The position numbers and the translations under genes are program-made. DNA of 64,000 nt. Origin: Tetradesmus obliquus (Eukaryota > Chlorophyta > Chlorophyceae > Sphaeropleales > Scenedesmaceae). The stretch lies in contig CP126193.1 of assembly GCA_030272155.1 (NCBI GenBank), positions 7,998,001-8,062,000 of the forward strand, read 5' to 3'. Positions 23,086 through 36,395 of the stretch are shown here, piece by piece; the stretch's first letter is position 1, and each line of letters starts with the position of its first letter. The notes beneath the pieces were generated by a model, which searched no databases, was not told the DNA's origin, and saw only the letters and a program-made list of their open reading frames with translations.

Positions 23086-25277
23086 ATGGAGCTCGACGAC
23101 GTCACTGAGCGCCTGCAGGACGCGTTGCACAGCTGTCCCGCGCTGAGGGCGCAGCTGGGCCTGCAGGGCCTGGCCTGCCTGGCTGCATGCAGCAGGAGGC
23201 TCAAGGAAACTTGTAACAATAGAGTGACGCTAGAGGCCCCTATTCTGCTCAACCAGTTGCTGGAGCCGGAGCAAGGCCCCCAGCTACTGGCGCAGCAGCA
23301 CAGGCCTGCAGTGTTGTGGCTGGTGACGCTGCTGCGTGGAACCCAAAACAAAGCTGCTGCGGCAGGCGTCGCGCAGCGCCTGGTGATGGTGCCAGACATC
23401 AAGTTGGACTGGGCGCTGCACCTGGTGGAAGCTGGGTTGCGTATCACACATGTGCAGCTGCCGGCTGCAGCTGACAGCATGGTGGCTGGCGTGGAGGTGT
23501 GGGTGCAGGCGCAGAAGCAAATGAAGGCCAAAAGCGACATACTACCAGCTGCTTATACAATCTGCTGCAGCAATGGGTGAGTGGTGTAAGGCGTCTGGAG
23601 ACTGACCGGTTCAATCCAAACAACTTGCACAACCTTTTAGTCCTGTGGTGCGTGGTGCTGCCAGCCAAGTACGGGTTCAAGTGCCCGCTGTGCTCTGCCA
23701 GTCAGCCACGTTTGTGCCCTTCAACAGATGTATTGTGTCATTGTGCTTCTGCATCCTGATTGCAATAGCTGCACTGCTGCTGCTGCTGCTTCTGCTGCTG
23801 TGCTCAGGGTCCCCTCAAGCTGCCCCCAGAGCACACCGCCTCCCTGCTGCAGCTGGCCATGAACTGCAGCAGGCCAGAGACAGCAGCAGCAGCAGCACGC
23901 CGTTTGCCAGGGGCCCTCGAGCCAGAGTTTGCAAGGAAGCTGTTGGTGACTGCAGCCACCAGGCAGCATGCAGAGGTGGTGCAGGGCATGATGCAGCGGG
24001 CAGCAGTGCTGCAGCACGTCGACGCACCCACGCTTGCGCCAGTGCTGTGTGGGATGATTAAGGATGGCGGCCATGCAGGCTTTGTGAGCACCCTGTGTGA
24101 TTTGCCTGCAGCAGCGCAGTTTAAAGGTGATTCAGTCTGCAAGCTGCTACTGGCCGCTGCACAGCACAAAGAATATGCGTATGCAGCGCGGCTGTGCAGG
24201 CTTGCAGGGGCACAGCAGATGACAGGCGAGCACGTGGTAGCGCTGCTGGCAGTATTCCTGGTGACATACGGAAGCAGCTCATACTGGGAGAGTCACCTCT
24301 CCCAAGAGCTTGTGGCTTGCATGGCAAGCATCTTTGCACTGCCGGCAGCGCAGCAGCTGAGCTGCAGCAGCATCTTGCGGCTGCTGCGGGCATGCCGTGA
24401 CGCGCAGAGCAGCTGCACCTTCCAGGACCATGTGATGAGGCTGCTGAGCAGGCTGCCAGCCGCAGTGCAGCTCCAGCCCCGGGACCCCGTGCAGAGAATG
24501 CTGCTAGACATACGGAAAGGCGACAGCGGACTGGTCAGCAACCTGGCCCGCTTGCCAGCAGCGCAGGACATCAGCGGCGAGCAGCTGCTGCAGCTGTTGA
24601 CAGCAGCCGCCAAGGAGCCTGCCTGGGCCAGCTGTGTAGGTACAGAAGAGCTCTGCGAGCTGCCGGCAGCGGCGCAGATAAGTGACGCTGAGGCAGCAGG
24701 GCTGCTGGTGGCGGCGCTGCAGCAAGGCAAGGCTGAATGCATGGAGGCGCTGCGTCAGCTGCCAGCAGCCCATCCCCTCAGCAGTGGGAGCGTGTCACAG
24801 CTTCTGGGAGCGGCTGCCAGCGCCGCCAACGAGATAATTCAAGAGGCGCTGTCGACCCTCCCAGAGGGAGTGGAGCTCAGCAGCAGCATACAGGCGCAGC
24901 ACCTGAAAGAGTTCAAGCATTGGCGTTGTATCGAGGTGCTCTTTGACTGGTTGGATGACGAGCAGCAGCTGAGTGCTGAGCTCACAGGGGAGGCGCTGCG
25001 GGTGGCTGCGCTGTGGTGCCTGTCAAATACGATGGAGGAGCTGTGCGAGCTGCCACCAGCCGAGCTGCTCAGCAGCAAGCAAGTGGCAGCAGCGCTTGAG
25101 GCGGCTGTGATGCGAGGCAGCGAGGAGTGCACACAGTTGCTGTGCAAGCTGCCGGCAGCGCAGCACCTGAGCAAGAAAGATGTGCGATGGCTGCTGGCCA
25201 CTGCTGAGCGGTCTGGCAGCCTCTTATGCACGGCAGTGCTTCGCCAGCTGCCCGCAGCAGGTTGGGCGCTGCAGTGA
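23086..25277 (+). CDS. Uncharacterised LPAA helical-repeat protein
   Basis: I do not recognise a named family. Two certain coding blocks are 23086..23576 and 23808..25277. The first has an F-box-like start (LQDALHSCPALRAQLGLQGL) and the conserved-looking SMVAGVEVWVQAQ. The second holds roughly ten helical repeats of 33-45 residues, each with a core such as ELPAAAQIS or KLPAAQHLS, then a V-x-x-LL-x-AA helix and a second helix. This suggests an alpha-solenoid for protein or RNA binding. The junction is unresolved: block 1 ends in phase 2 (GG|GTGAGT) and block 2 opens in phase 0 (CAG|GGT). A 28-base exon at 23641..23668 (TTTTAG acceptor, AA|GTACGG donor) would reconcile them, giving 662 residues. 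A frameshift is the alternative. There is no signal peptide or membrane segment. Confidence 0.6.
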
Positions 25278-26004
25278 GCTGGCTGCCTTAATGGAGCAAC
25301 GGCAGCAGCAGCAGGCCAGCTGTGTTGTTGACTGTCATGTTCACATGATGTTACAGGTGTTTTGTGGGTGTGCTAGCAAGAACAGTGCGATCATCAGCAG
25401 TGCTGTTTCGGTTGATGAATACACATACGTGGCTTGCAGAGCTGAAAGAGCGGTAGATCGGCTCGCTGGGCTTGTGCCTGAGGTGGGTCCGTCCCATACT
25501 TTGGTATTGGTAATGGTTGAAAGAATGCCAGCGCCTAGAAGTGCTTTGAAAGCAGCTAAATCCACGCACACATGCCCGTTCAGACTCTGTACAGAGTATG
25601 TTAACATACATGTATGTTCCTGGCCCAGGCACGTAGACGGTGCTAATGTGACCGCCCTGGCAGGTCATGACAACCATCATGCTTCAGGCGGCCCTCAATG
25701 CACAAGCACCCAAGTTGGTGCCTGTAGCACTGCGCTGAGACGTCAATGGCGCGCGCTGTGCACAGCTGTACATATGCACACATAGCTGCCCCAGGTATCA
25801 ACGCCTGTGAACCTGGATTCTGCAAAGCATGTTAAACAAGGCAAGTGAACGTGATAGATGGACGGGCCGCAATCAACATGTCACTGTTCGCACTGCATCC
25901 GTCATCGCACACCTACAGACACACACAGCTAGCCAGCGCGCCTGTCATCATCATGCTAACCATCAGCCAGCGTGCCGCTGAGGCTGCTTGATTAGCCGAC
26001 TCAT
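25278..26004. other. Intergenic between convergent genes
   Basis: This stretch carries the 3' UTRs of the LPAA-repeat gene (+) and RIC1 (-). The open frames here show no family features. I see nothing else. Confidence 0.35.
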
Positions 26005-29000
26005 TCAAATAACAGCCTCCCTGCCTGTGCGCACGGTGAGCCCTCCCGCATCCAGCAGCAGCACCTGAGGATCGCCCCCGGGCCCGCCTGCTGCTGCTGC
26101 TTGCTGCGCTTGCTCCTCCAGCAGCAGCTGCTGCTGCTGCTGCTCCTCCTCTGCCGCGCTCAGCTGCTGCCCTGCTGCAGCCAGCGCCCCCACCACCTCA
26201 TGCAGGAAGTACAGCTCGGGCTGCTGCCGCAGCTGCTGGCAGAACTCGGCCCACAGCGCTGGATGCGCAGCAGCAAAGGGCGCCAGCTGCGTGCTGTCCA
26301 CCAGCAGCACTGCCAGTGCGATGGCCCAGCGCTGCAGGCCCAGCGCTGACACCAGCTCCAGCAGCACGCCCGCATCCTGATGGCACAGCAGCAGCAGCGG
26401 CAGCAGCAGCAGCAGCAGCAGCACACATGAGTGACATGAGCTCAGAGTAACCAATGGTGATCGTAGTTCCAGCAGCACGTGCAGCCCCCACACCAGGCAC
26501 AGGTGAACACCAAAGCGGCAGCGAGCGCATCGAGCCTGCAGTGAACTGCATCCTGCCAGCCACGTCAAGTATGCTATTGCTGCTGTGCAAGCTGCTGTAC
26601 ATGTCCCTGCAGCAGTGCGCCTGCCCCTGCCCCGCCCCACCTGCTCCACCTCTGGGCTCTCCCACACAGGCAGCTCGTCAACAGCCACAGCCACAGCCCC
26701 CATCAGCGAACTGACACTCAGCTCAGACGGCCGAGCAGCAGCGGCAGCAGCAGCGGCTGCGTGTGGTGTGGCTGCTGCCTCCAGCATGGCAGACTTGCTG
26801 GCGCCAGGTGGGGCCTGGCTGGCTGCAGCTGCTGCTGCTGCTGGCCTGTATGCCGCCATGATGCCTGCCAGACCCCCTGTGAGGAAGCTCATGCTGTGAG
26901 CCAGCTGCACCAGCGCACACAGCTTGCCCTGCAGGCACACATGATGCAGAGGGGCGGGGTGGGGCGGGGCGCAGCACAGCAGAGTGAGTGAGTGGCTGTC
27001 TGTGCAGACCAGATGCTGCAAAGCAGCCATGGCATCTCTCCCATCTCAACAGGGCCAGCACCTATGCAAGTTGGCAGGCGCCACGCTCAACAAGCACTGG
27101 TGGCAGCTACTGTGCACATCATGGCAGCTGCACCGCACATCCCACCCTGTCTAGCCGGGGCGTGCAGCCTGCTGCACACCTCCCCTACACAAGCCTGCAC
27201 AGCACACACCACCAGCAACATACACCCCACCCCTGCCCCCCCCTGCTGGCAGCCGTGCCCCGCAGTCAGCCCAGCCGCACCTGCCCCAGCAGAGCCCAGC
27301 CCTTCTCAGCCACCACGCGGCACGCGTCAGCGCCAGGCGCAAACCCGCCGCCAACGCCGCCATCAACACCAGCAGCAGCAGCAGCAGCAGCCGTGCTCGC
27401 GCTGCTGTACAGTCCTGGCCAGTCTCCATTGGCGGCGCCGCCAGCCAAGCTCTGCCTGTAGTGGCCGGCTGCTGACAGGCTGGCCCCAGAGGGCTTGGGA
27501 GAGCTACCTGCTGCTGTGTTGTGCTGCTGCTGTTGCTGTTGCTGTTGCTGCCCGGCACTGCTGCTGCTGCCGCCCCACAGCCAGCCGAACCAGCCGCTGT
27601 TGCTGCTGCCAGCTGCGGCAGCATTTGACTTTTCAGGCTGCTGCTGCTGAACACTGCCATTGCCTGCTGTATCTGCTGCTGCTACTGCTGCTGCCGACTG
27701 TGTTGCTGGCGGTGGCCCCGCAGGGCCCCACTGCACCGCGCCTGAGCTGGACTCCCGTGGAGGGATGAGGAAGCGCAGGATCTCCGCCACCAGGAAGAAC
27801 TGCCCACGCCGCAGCGCAGTGCCCACCAGGCTCAGTGCATAGCGCTGCGCCAGGTCAGCACCCTCCAGCCTGGCCGACAGATGAAGGCGGTGATGGTGGT
27901 GCAGCAGCAGACAGGGTCAGCGCAGGGCGAGCAACGTGCAGTGCGTGTGCTACAGTACAGCTACCTAGCTGTATCACGGGCAGCAGGGTGAGGCTGCAGG
28001 AAGTAGCATGGCGTGAGGGCGGCACCCTCCAGCGTGCAGCAGCAGCGGCGTCGACAGGATGGCAGCACGGAGCTGCGCACACAGAGTGTATGGCAGCACA
28101 GCCACTGCTCAGGCTGTTGGCAGTGGCAAGTGCAGCAGTGCCGAAGATGCCACGCTCAAGTCTTGAGGCACACCCACACACTGCGGCTGCTGACGGCCAA
28201 GCATCTGTATGACAGACAACAGCTGGGTTTTGCATAGTGCCGCGCACGCGCTAGCCGATCCCCCCGAGACCCACACACGCCCACCTGTCCACCACGATGA
28301 GGAAGCATGCCGCGCTGGGCAGCGCTCCCGCCTCCAGCAGCAGCGCCAGCAGCGCCGCGGGGCTGCCCACAGCGGAGAACAGCGCGGGCCACAGGCTGGC
28401 ATCCGTCTTGCGCGCCACGCTGACCACCACGTCCCAGCAGGCGGGGCTGAAGCTCAGCACCAGCTCAACAGCAGATGACAGCAGCGGCGTCACGGGGACA
28501 GGCAGCAGGTGGCGCTCCGGGTGGCCCTGCCAGCCCTGCAGGGGGTGGGGGCAGCAGCAGCACGCAGGGGTGGAGCAAAGCACAAGTGAGATGGCCAAGG
28601 TGCACATAGTGTAGGCAGTACCACAGATGCAAATAGCATGTGCTGTTGTGCAAGCCAAGCAGCACATTGTGGCAGACGCAAAAAGCTGTTGCTGCGCACA
28701 CCGCGGCACTCTGCTCTCCTCTGTTGACCGCGCCGCACCTTGCCCTGCCTGCCCAGCACTCCACAAAACGCAGCCGGGTGCAGCCCAGCCACCGCAGCGC
28801 CGCCAGGCACCGCCTGCTGTCCCCAGCCGCTGCTGCTGCTGCTGCCGTGCTGCTGCCCCGCTGGCAGCGCCTTGCACTTGCCGGCCTCCATGTCCAGAGC
28901 AGTGAACAGCAGCCACTCCAGGGAGCGCCTGAAGTGGGGGCCGCCTTCGTGGCGCTGCGCCAGGGCAAGCGCCTCAGGTAGCGCACCCTGCTGCAGCAGC

Positions 29001-32000
29001 CGCCGCAGCAGCGCCGGCAGCACCGGCTGAGACTCAGGCACCGGCAGGAAGCACGGCAGCGGTAGCGCACGCGCCGCCAGCTGCTGCTGCTGCTGCTTGG
29101 TGGCTGCTGCTGCGCCTGTGCTGCTGCGCCGCTTTGGAGAGGAAGGCTGCAGCAGCGGCAGTGGCACGCACAGAAGAAGCAGTGATGTGGATCAGTGTCA
29201 GCAATGAAAGTGCCGCCGTTCAAGGGAGGGAATGAGCACAATCAATGGCAACGGCATGCACAGATAGAGCAGTGATGTGCAGTTAAAGCAGTGAAAGCAC
29301 TGACATTGTATAAGAAGGCCTGGGCACAGCCTGTAACAAGCTGCTGCTGCAGCAACAGCAGCAGCACCCGAGGTGCACCATTGCAGCTGAGCTGGCACAT
29401 GCACACACTGTGACAACGGCAGCATACTCCAACAGCACAGCAGCAGCAGCAGCAGCAGCAGAGCTTCAAGTCGGCCTGCAGCCTCACCTGCAGCAGCCCT
29501 GCCCCCGCTGCGGGCCGCAGCACGCGCTGCGTGACGCCCACGATGCTCGCGTCAGCCAGCGACACGCCTATGGGGTACACCTCACGGTCAAACTCCAGCT
29601 CCATCTCAGTGCTGCTGGGGGGGCCGCCGCCGCTGCTGCTGAGTGCGTTATTCGCGTCATCCAGCAGCAGCGCAGCAGCAGGGCCTGCGGCATGCGCCAG
29701 CAGCTGCTGCTGCTGCAGCTGCAGGAGCTGCTGCTGCTGGTGCTCGTCTGAGAGCACGGGCGCGGACTGCGCGTGCTTGATGCCGGCAGCAGCAGACAGT
29801 GGCGACAGCGGCGGCATGGCGGCCCGGCGGCTGCTGCTGCTGCCAGGCGTGCCAGCTGCCCCACTCGCTGCTGCTGCTGCCGCGCCTCCTGCAGCATTCA
29901 GCACCAGGCTCGACACGCGCGGCGTTAGCCCTGCCAGGCTGCCGCTGCCGGTGCTGCTGAGCCGGCCGCCCTGCTGACTGTGCGGGGACAGCGCTGCGGG
30001 CAGTGAGCCCTGGCCTCGCAGCAGCTGGCCCGTGCTGCTGCTGGCTGCGGGCGCTGCCAGTGCTGCCGTGACCAGTGAGGGGAACCAGAGCTGCATGCCG
30101 ATGGGCCCGTAGGCCCACCAGGGCATCTCCACCACCTCGGGGGGGCTGGCCGCCAGCAGGCCTGCATTTTGTTTTCAGTGGGGTGGGGCGGGAGGAGTGT
30201 GTGTGGCGAGGGCGTTGTGTGTGTGTGCAGGTCATGGATGGGTGCACGCGCTTGTGTGTGCTTGTGTGAGCGAGCGTATGACCGTGTATGACTGCTACGT
30301 GTTGATGTGCACGTGTGCCTGCGCATGGCCAACCATGCTGAAGTACAGGTGCGCCTAGTACAGGGCTGTGTGCTGCGCAGCCCCGCCGCACCTTCAGAGC
30401 CGCCCGTGGGCCCAGCCTCCACGCTGCTGCTGGCAGCAGTGGCAGCCTCCCACGCGGCAACCAGCCCAGACGCACCAGCCTCTGCTGCTGCTGTACCTGC
30501 TGCTGCTGCTGCTGTGCCTGCCTCGCTGCTGCTGGCCAGCCCTGCCAGGTTGTGTATGCTGCTGCTCCTGCTGTGGGGTGCGCTGGCGCTGGCGCTGCCC
30601 GCCCTGCTGCTGCTGGGCCCTGCTGCTGCTGGCGCCACAGCCAGCGTGTCTGACAGCCAGAAGCTCTCCACCTGGCAGCAGCACGCAGCAGGCGGCAGCA
30701 GCGATGCAGGAATTGTGAACTCATTGTGCAGCCGGGCTGATCGCTGAGCGCTGATATCACAGCGACATAGGTGCTTCACACCGCGCAAGCACACATGCTA
30801 GTCAGGGCACATGCACGCCATAATGCAGCTGCTGCTGTGGGCCAGCCTGATCCTGCAGCCTGCTCCTAGCCCACCTAGGCCCTAGGTCCCTGGGCCTGCC
30901 ACGCTGTATATCTTATGGTGTACCAAAGTCACAATTGCTGCAAAGTATCAAAGCTTGGTGCTGCAGCTGGCCACCGCGCCGCACCTCGTCAGCCAGCACC
31001 AGCTCTGCGCCCCTGGCCAGGTCCAGCACACTCATCAGCCCACCCCAGCGCAGCAGCACAGCGTGGCACGGGCTGGCGCTAGCACTGCTGCTGCTGCTGG
31101 CGCGTGCGCTGGCGCTGCTTGGGCGCATGTTGTCATAGCCTGCAGGCAGGGCAGGCAGGAGGACGCAAGCTGTAGTGAGCAGCAGCCTTGGCAGCAGTGC
31201 ATGATGCAGCACAGGCCGCGAGCTTGGCTGACTCAGCCCCACTGCAAGCACAAACAGCAGCAGCCGCGCAGGCAGCCCTTCAACTGACCACATGAGGCGA
31301 CTTGCTGCAGCACCCGCGCACCTCTCATCACGCGCTTGGCCATGTCTGCTGCTGCAGGTGACACCAGCGCCACCTCAGCCACGGGCCGGCCCACATTGAA
31401 CATGCACAGCTCACGCACAGCAACCAGCCGCCGCTGACCCAAGGAGCCACCAGCCAGGCCCCGCCCAGCCGGCAGCAGCGCGGTACTTCCTGCTGCTGCT
31501 GCTGCTGCGGGTGGCCCCTCCAGCTGCAGCACCAGCAGCTGCAGCGGCGCTGAGGCGATGAGGATGTGCTGCTCGGTGCAGTCCATGGCCAGCGGCACCT
31601 GCAAGGGGGGGCAAGGCATGGCGCAGCGCAGTGCATTGCCTGAGCCTCAGAAAGGCAAGAGCAAGGCAGCAGGGCACAGCTGCTGGGCAGGAGGTGCGCA
31701 CGACCACCTGAACCAGGCGCACAACACGGCATCTGCCAATGCTGCCAGCTCTGCTGCGCTGGACCATTGGCTCAGCACGGCATGCCAAGACACCGGCACC
31801 GTGTGCCTGCGTGCTGTACACGCGCACCTTGCTGAGTGTGTATGACGCAGCCACTGCTGACAAGTCCAGGTGGCCGCGCGGGAACAGCAGCAGCTGGCAC
31901 TTGAAGCCAGCACCCAGGCCGCGGCTCAGGTCCACGCCAGAGCCCGCAGCTGCCGCAACAGCGGCTGCTGCAGCCGCCGCGGACGCTGCTGCTGCTGCCG

Positions 32001-32118
32001 CCGCGCTGCTGGCTGCGTCGCTGCTGCCAGTGAGTGGTGAGCAGGAGCACGCCACCACAAAGCCTGACAGCCAGCCCAGCCCCACACACGACACGCGCCG
32101 CTCCTGCAAGGTACACGC

Positions 32119-32156
<38 letters not shown>

Positions 32157-35100
32157 CAGCGCGTGGTGACGCAGGAGCACCAGGACATGCAGACCTCACA
32201 AGGGAAGCTGCACAAACATGCAGCGCTTGACTAGGCAGGGCACCACAATCAACACGGGTGCCAGTGCTGCTGCTGCTGGCCCCTGCAGGGTGAGCCACTG
32301 CCCGCCTCAGCCAGCTGCTGTTGATCGCCATGTCGCGAACACAGCATCCGCGCACGCAACGCCCACCTGGGACACGTCGCCGAACAGGCGCCACTTCTCC
32401 TGCCGCCTGTTGAACAGCGCCAGGCCCTGCCGCCCCGCAGCAGCAATGTCCGCGCCACACGCGCTCACCGCCACATGCTGCAGCGGCCAGGCTGCCGCCA
32501 GGTAGGCCGCAGGCAGCGGCACGTGGTGCACGTGCAGGTCGCTGCCGCTGCCTGCTGCTGCGTCAGCGGGGTCGTGACCTGCCATGCTGCCTGCTGCGGC
32601 GAAGCTGCTGCCTGGCCCGCTGCCAGTGAGCGCCTCCGTCACCAGCAGCAGCCGGTCTGCTGCCTGTGCACACACAGACGGCAGCAGCAGCAGCAGCACA
32701 CAGCAGGACAGGTGGTTCAAGTCCCTGAAATACGCAACAGGCAGAGATAATTGTCGTCAAGGGCGCTGGCACAAGGCCAGGCAGTAGACAAGCCACGTGG
32801 GTTGATGCTGCCACCCCTGCGCCCTTCACAGCAGAAACTCATCCTCCCTTGCTGCACACTGCTGAGCACCCCAAGAACATAACCTGCTGTGTTGCATGGG
32901 CCCCGGCGCCCCCAGCCCCCCCTGTTCACCTGCAGCAAATGCAGTTCCTCGCCCAGCTGCTCAGTGCTGACCCGACAAAAGCATGACCTGCTGTGGCCCC
33001 TTCCCTGTTGTCCCCTCGTCCCCCGCCCCCCCCATTACCTGCAGCACGTGCAGCTCCTCGCCCAGCTGCGCCACGCCCAGCCCGGCAGACCCGCCGCCAG
33101 CAGCCACGGCGTGAGACACGCGGTGGTGGTGACGCAGGCTTTTGGCAAGGCTCAGCTCGTACAAGCTGCTGCTGCCGCTGCTGCTGCTGCCGGGCAGGCG
33201 GCTGGCCAGCATGAGCTGGTAGCCTGCCACGCCCCACGCCACACAGTCCACGGCGCCGTCCACACATACCTGCGGCAGCTGCTGCGGCTGCTGCTCACTA
33301 GATACACCTCTGCTGCTGTGCATGTCTGCTGGCGCTGCTTCATGTGCACCACCCGCCTCAGCAGCAGCCGGGCTGCTGCTGCTGTTGCCAGCAGCCTCGC
33401 TGGGCCGCCTGCCGCTGGCGGCGCTGCCGCGCGGCGTCTCAGGCGCGGGCTGCCGCAGCGTGCACAGCAGCCGGCAGCCGGAGGGCGTCCACAGCGCCAG
33501 CCCCTGCCTGCCAAACCCTACAGCCAGCGCGCGGCAGTCAGGGGCCCAGGCGAGTGAGGCCACGCCGCCAGTCTGCTGTGGCGTATGGCCCCAGTCGCCT
33601 AGCTCCAAGCTGCGCGCCAGTTGCTCAGCCGGCACACCCGCCAGCTGGCCGCACCCCAGCCCTTGGCCAGGCAGGCCGGTGGAGGACTGCCGCCGGATCT
33701 GCGCGACTGCTGCTGCTGCCGCAGCCGCCGACAAGCTGCTGCTGCTGCTCCTAACGACGGCTGCTGCGGTGGGGTCTGGTGATGCAGCTGGCGGGGCCGG
33801 GTGCAGGCGCAGCAGGTGCACTGCGCCGCTGGCTGTGCCCAGCGCAATGAGCTGCGCCTGTGCGCCCACCTGCACGCGCGTGGCCCTGCGGCAGCACAGC
33901 ATCCGCAGCAGACACAGCAACACAGCAGATGGATTGCACAAGATTCAGGCAACAGTCAGCGACAGCTGGCAGCAGCTCTGCAGCAGTTGCACATCTTGCA
34001 ACTGCAGTTGGCTGGGGGTGCAGATTGCAGGACTACGCAGCACTGCCACTGTTGCTGCTGCAGCACACGCAGCCTCAGTCAGGCCGTTGCTGGCCAGCCC
34101 CCGACCCCCTGCTGCGCTGCGCACCGCACGCACCTTGCTGCCGGCCCCGCCAGCCAGCGCCTGAAGTCCAGGCTGGCCCCCAGCAAGCTGCCCACATGCC
34201 CCGGGCTGAACAGCGCCGCTGAGCCGTCACCAAACACGGCCCCCAGCAGCCTGCTGGCCTCGCAGTAGTGCATGTGGCACACAGCACAGTCCGGCAGCTG
34301 CTGCTGCTGTTGCTGTTGTGGTTGCTGAGGTACGCCTTCTTGGCTATGTACAGCTGCTTGCTGCTGCTGCTGCTGCTGCTGCAGCTCCGGCCCTGGCTGC
34401 TGCTGCTGCTCAAGTGCTTCTGACAGCAGGTCGTACAGCTCCGAGCGCATCTGCAGTGGCAGCACACAGCGGGCACACAGCAGCAGCACAGACACCAAGC
34501 TGCTCACATGCTGTTGTGGTGAACAGCAGTTGCACGTCAAGCCTTGCGGAAGACAGCCGCTGCACGTGGTTGCACATTTGCTGCATCGCTGTCGGCCAGC
34601 TGCAGCACGCAGCATCTGCTGCTGGCCGCGCACACCGCCTGGCGCCTGGCTGCACGCCCCGCTGCATCGCCCTGGCAGCCCGCCCAGCAACCCGCCAGCC
34701 TGGCTCTGCTGCTGCTTCATCATCTTCGTACACTTACAAACTAAGGCACAGCGATGGCCCTACTGCTGCCTGTGTGCTGCTGCCGCAGCCCCGCCGCACC
34801 TTGCCCAGCCAACTGGCACTGCCCAGGCAGCCGTCGCTGTAGCCGATGAGGATGCTGGCGCTGTCACAGGCCAGGCAGGTGGGGGCTGCGCCGTGGCTGC
34901 AGGCCAGCGCGTGCTTGATGTACACGTCTGTCACGCGCAGCGCCGCCAGCTGCTCTGCGCCGCTGCTGTGGCTGCCGCTGGCTGGCAGCACGGGCTGCTT
35001 GCTGCTGTGCAGGCCGTACAGCAGCAGCCAGCCCCCGCTGGTCTGCAGGGGGCGTCGGCAGGGGGAGTGTCATGTGCAGGGAGGCGTGCATGCTGACAGA

Positions 35101-35585
35101 TGCTGGTCAAACAGCAGCAATGCAAGCTTGGCATGCTGCTGCACCTGCTGCTGGTGCAGCTGATGCTGAGGATCAGTCACAAGTGGCATGTCGGGCAGTA
35201 TGCTTGCTGCTGCTGGCGTGCAACCGGGTGGAGGTGAATAAGCAGTTGTTGGTTTGTGAAATGGGTCCCGCTGGATCGCTGCATGAGCAGCTGCAGGGCT
35301 TGCCAGCACTTGCAGAGCTACAACTGACGCACAGCAGCTCACCAGCACAGCCAGGCTGCTGCGCTCTGGGCACCAGCAGGCTGCCACATGCTGTCCGTAC
35401 TGCTGCACCTCCTGCTGAGACAGCATGTGCTGACCCAGGCGCAGCCGAATCTGGCCTCCGCTCCATACTTGAACAGACCATTCCGAAACAGCTATGAAGT
35501 ATGTGTGATCAAGGTGCAAACTAAGGAACTGGCCAGTACCACCCGAGGTGCTGAGCACGCGCGGCCAGCTGTAAGCAAAGTACAT
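26005..35585 (-). CDS. RIC1: RIC1 homologue (Rab6-GEF complex subunit), 15 exons
   Basis: Ric1 with Rgp1 activates Rab6/Ypt6 for retrograde transport at the Golgi. CDS is complement(join(26005..26376,26641..26928,27281..27869,28285..28535,28739..29146,29488..30161,30392..30671,30985..31139,31322..31598,31828..32103,32367..32663,33039..33869,34130..34450,34800..35042,35343..35585)), 1834 residues; all fifteen phases close. The N-terminus MYFAYSWPRVL and the WD40-like blocks (SLAWAPDCRALAVGF, ALFNRRQEKWRLFGDVSQ, VESFWLSDT, WWAYGPIGMQLWFPSL, REVYPIGVSL) match RIC1 in order. The C-terminal helical domain (VSVARKTDASLWPALFSAVG, GKLCALVQLAHSMSF, VSALGLQRWAIALAVLLVD) matches the RIC1 family domain. 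Human RIC1 is about 1420 residues; the excess is low-complexity A, S, Q and G insertions inside otherwise conserved exons. The stop follows a short tail (GGLTVRTGREAVI). Confidence 0.9.
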
Positions 35586-36147
35586 GCTGTGATTCGAAAA
35601 TCAGTTCATGGCTATAACAAACCATCATCGTGGCTTAAGCAACCACATGTTCGATCCAAGCTTTCAGTTGTGAGCTGTGCTACTCGCGTTCCCTTCCCGG
35701 AGCCCTGCCACACCAAGATCAATTGTCGAACAGTAGCTTCACAGACTCCTTGTCGTCAGTTCTCGAAGAAACTGTGTTGTTAGTGCCATGTCACCTGACT
35801 AGTCATTCCAGAAGGGCGAAATTTGAAGTGCATGGGCCCCACGGAACTCATGTCGCGTGCTTAAGGTTGATGTTGCTCATAGATTTTGCGAGAGTTGTGT
35901 TGTAGCTGCGATTTTCGGAGGGCCATTTACTTTTTGGTTTATCCCACAGCGTATTTTGTTCATTTCTGCAGAGCTACAGCGACTGAAAGCTTTTGAACCA
36001 TTATAGTGGTGATTAGCGGCCGAAGCGGCCCCGTACGCTCTGATGTTGTTGTCGCAGTGCTAAATGCGGCTTCTGTGCGCCCGTTCAAGCTGTGTTCAAG
36101 CGTTCCACACCACTAGGGGACGCACATCAAGCCGTATCATCAAACAC
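35586..36147. promoter_or_regulatory. Divergent promoter region, RIC1 / Sel1-like gene
   Basis: The 562 bp between the two head-to-head start codons. It is AT-richer than neighbouring coding DNA around 35870-35990. No specific promoter element can be named. Confidence 0.4.
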
Positions 36148-36362
36148 ATGGAGTTCGGCGGCGTCCAGGCTGCCCCAGGTGAGCTGCAGTGGCGGGCTGC
36201 TGCAGCCTGCTAGTGATGCAACACCCCCGGCCTCTTTCTGCATGCACTCAAGCAGCCTCGCATCTTATTGCTGTCCTGCGTTGGCAACGTTCAAATAAGG
36301 TTCTGAAGCCATCAATGCTACTCCTTACCTGTGCTGTTGACACTGGGCTGCGCACGCTGCTG

Positions 36363-36395
<33 letters not shown>

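Noticed and set aside
22887..23540. Minus-strand open frame of 217 codons
   Set aside because: It is antisense to the first exon of the LPAA-repeat gene, whose plus-strand frame shows conserved-looking helices. The minus frame has no motif.
25180..25785. Plus-strand 201-codon frame after the LPAA-repeat gene
   Set aside because: It overlaps the end of the LPAA exon in another frame and continues into the 3' region with no domain or splice evidence.
28251..28916. Use of the whole 221-codon minus frame as one RIC1 exon
   Set aside because: Only 28285-28535 aligns with RIC1. The upstream part reads through a normal GTGCGG...CTGCAG intron, and phases close only when it is removed.
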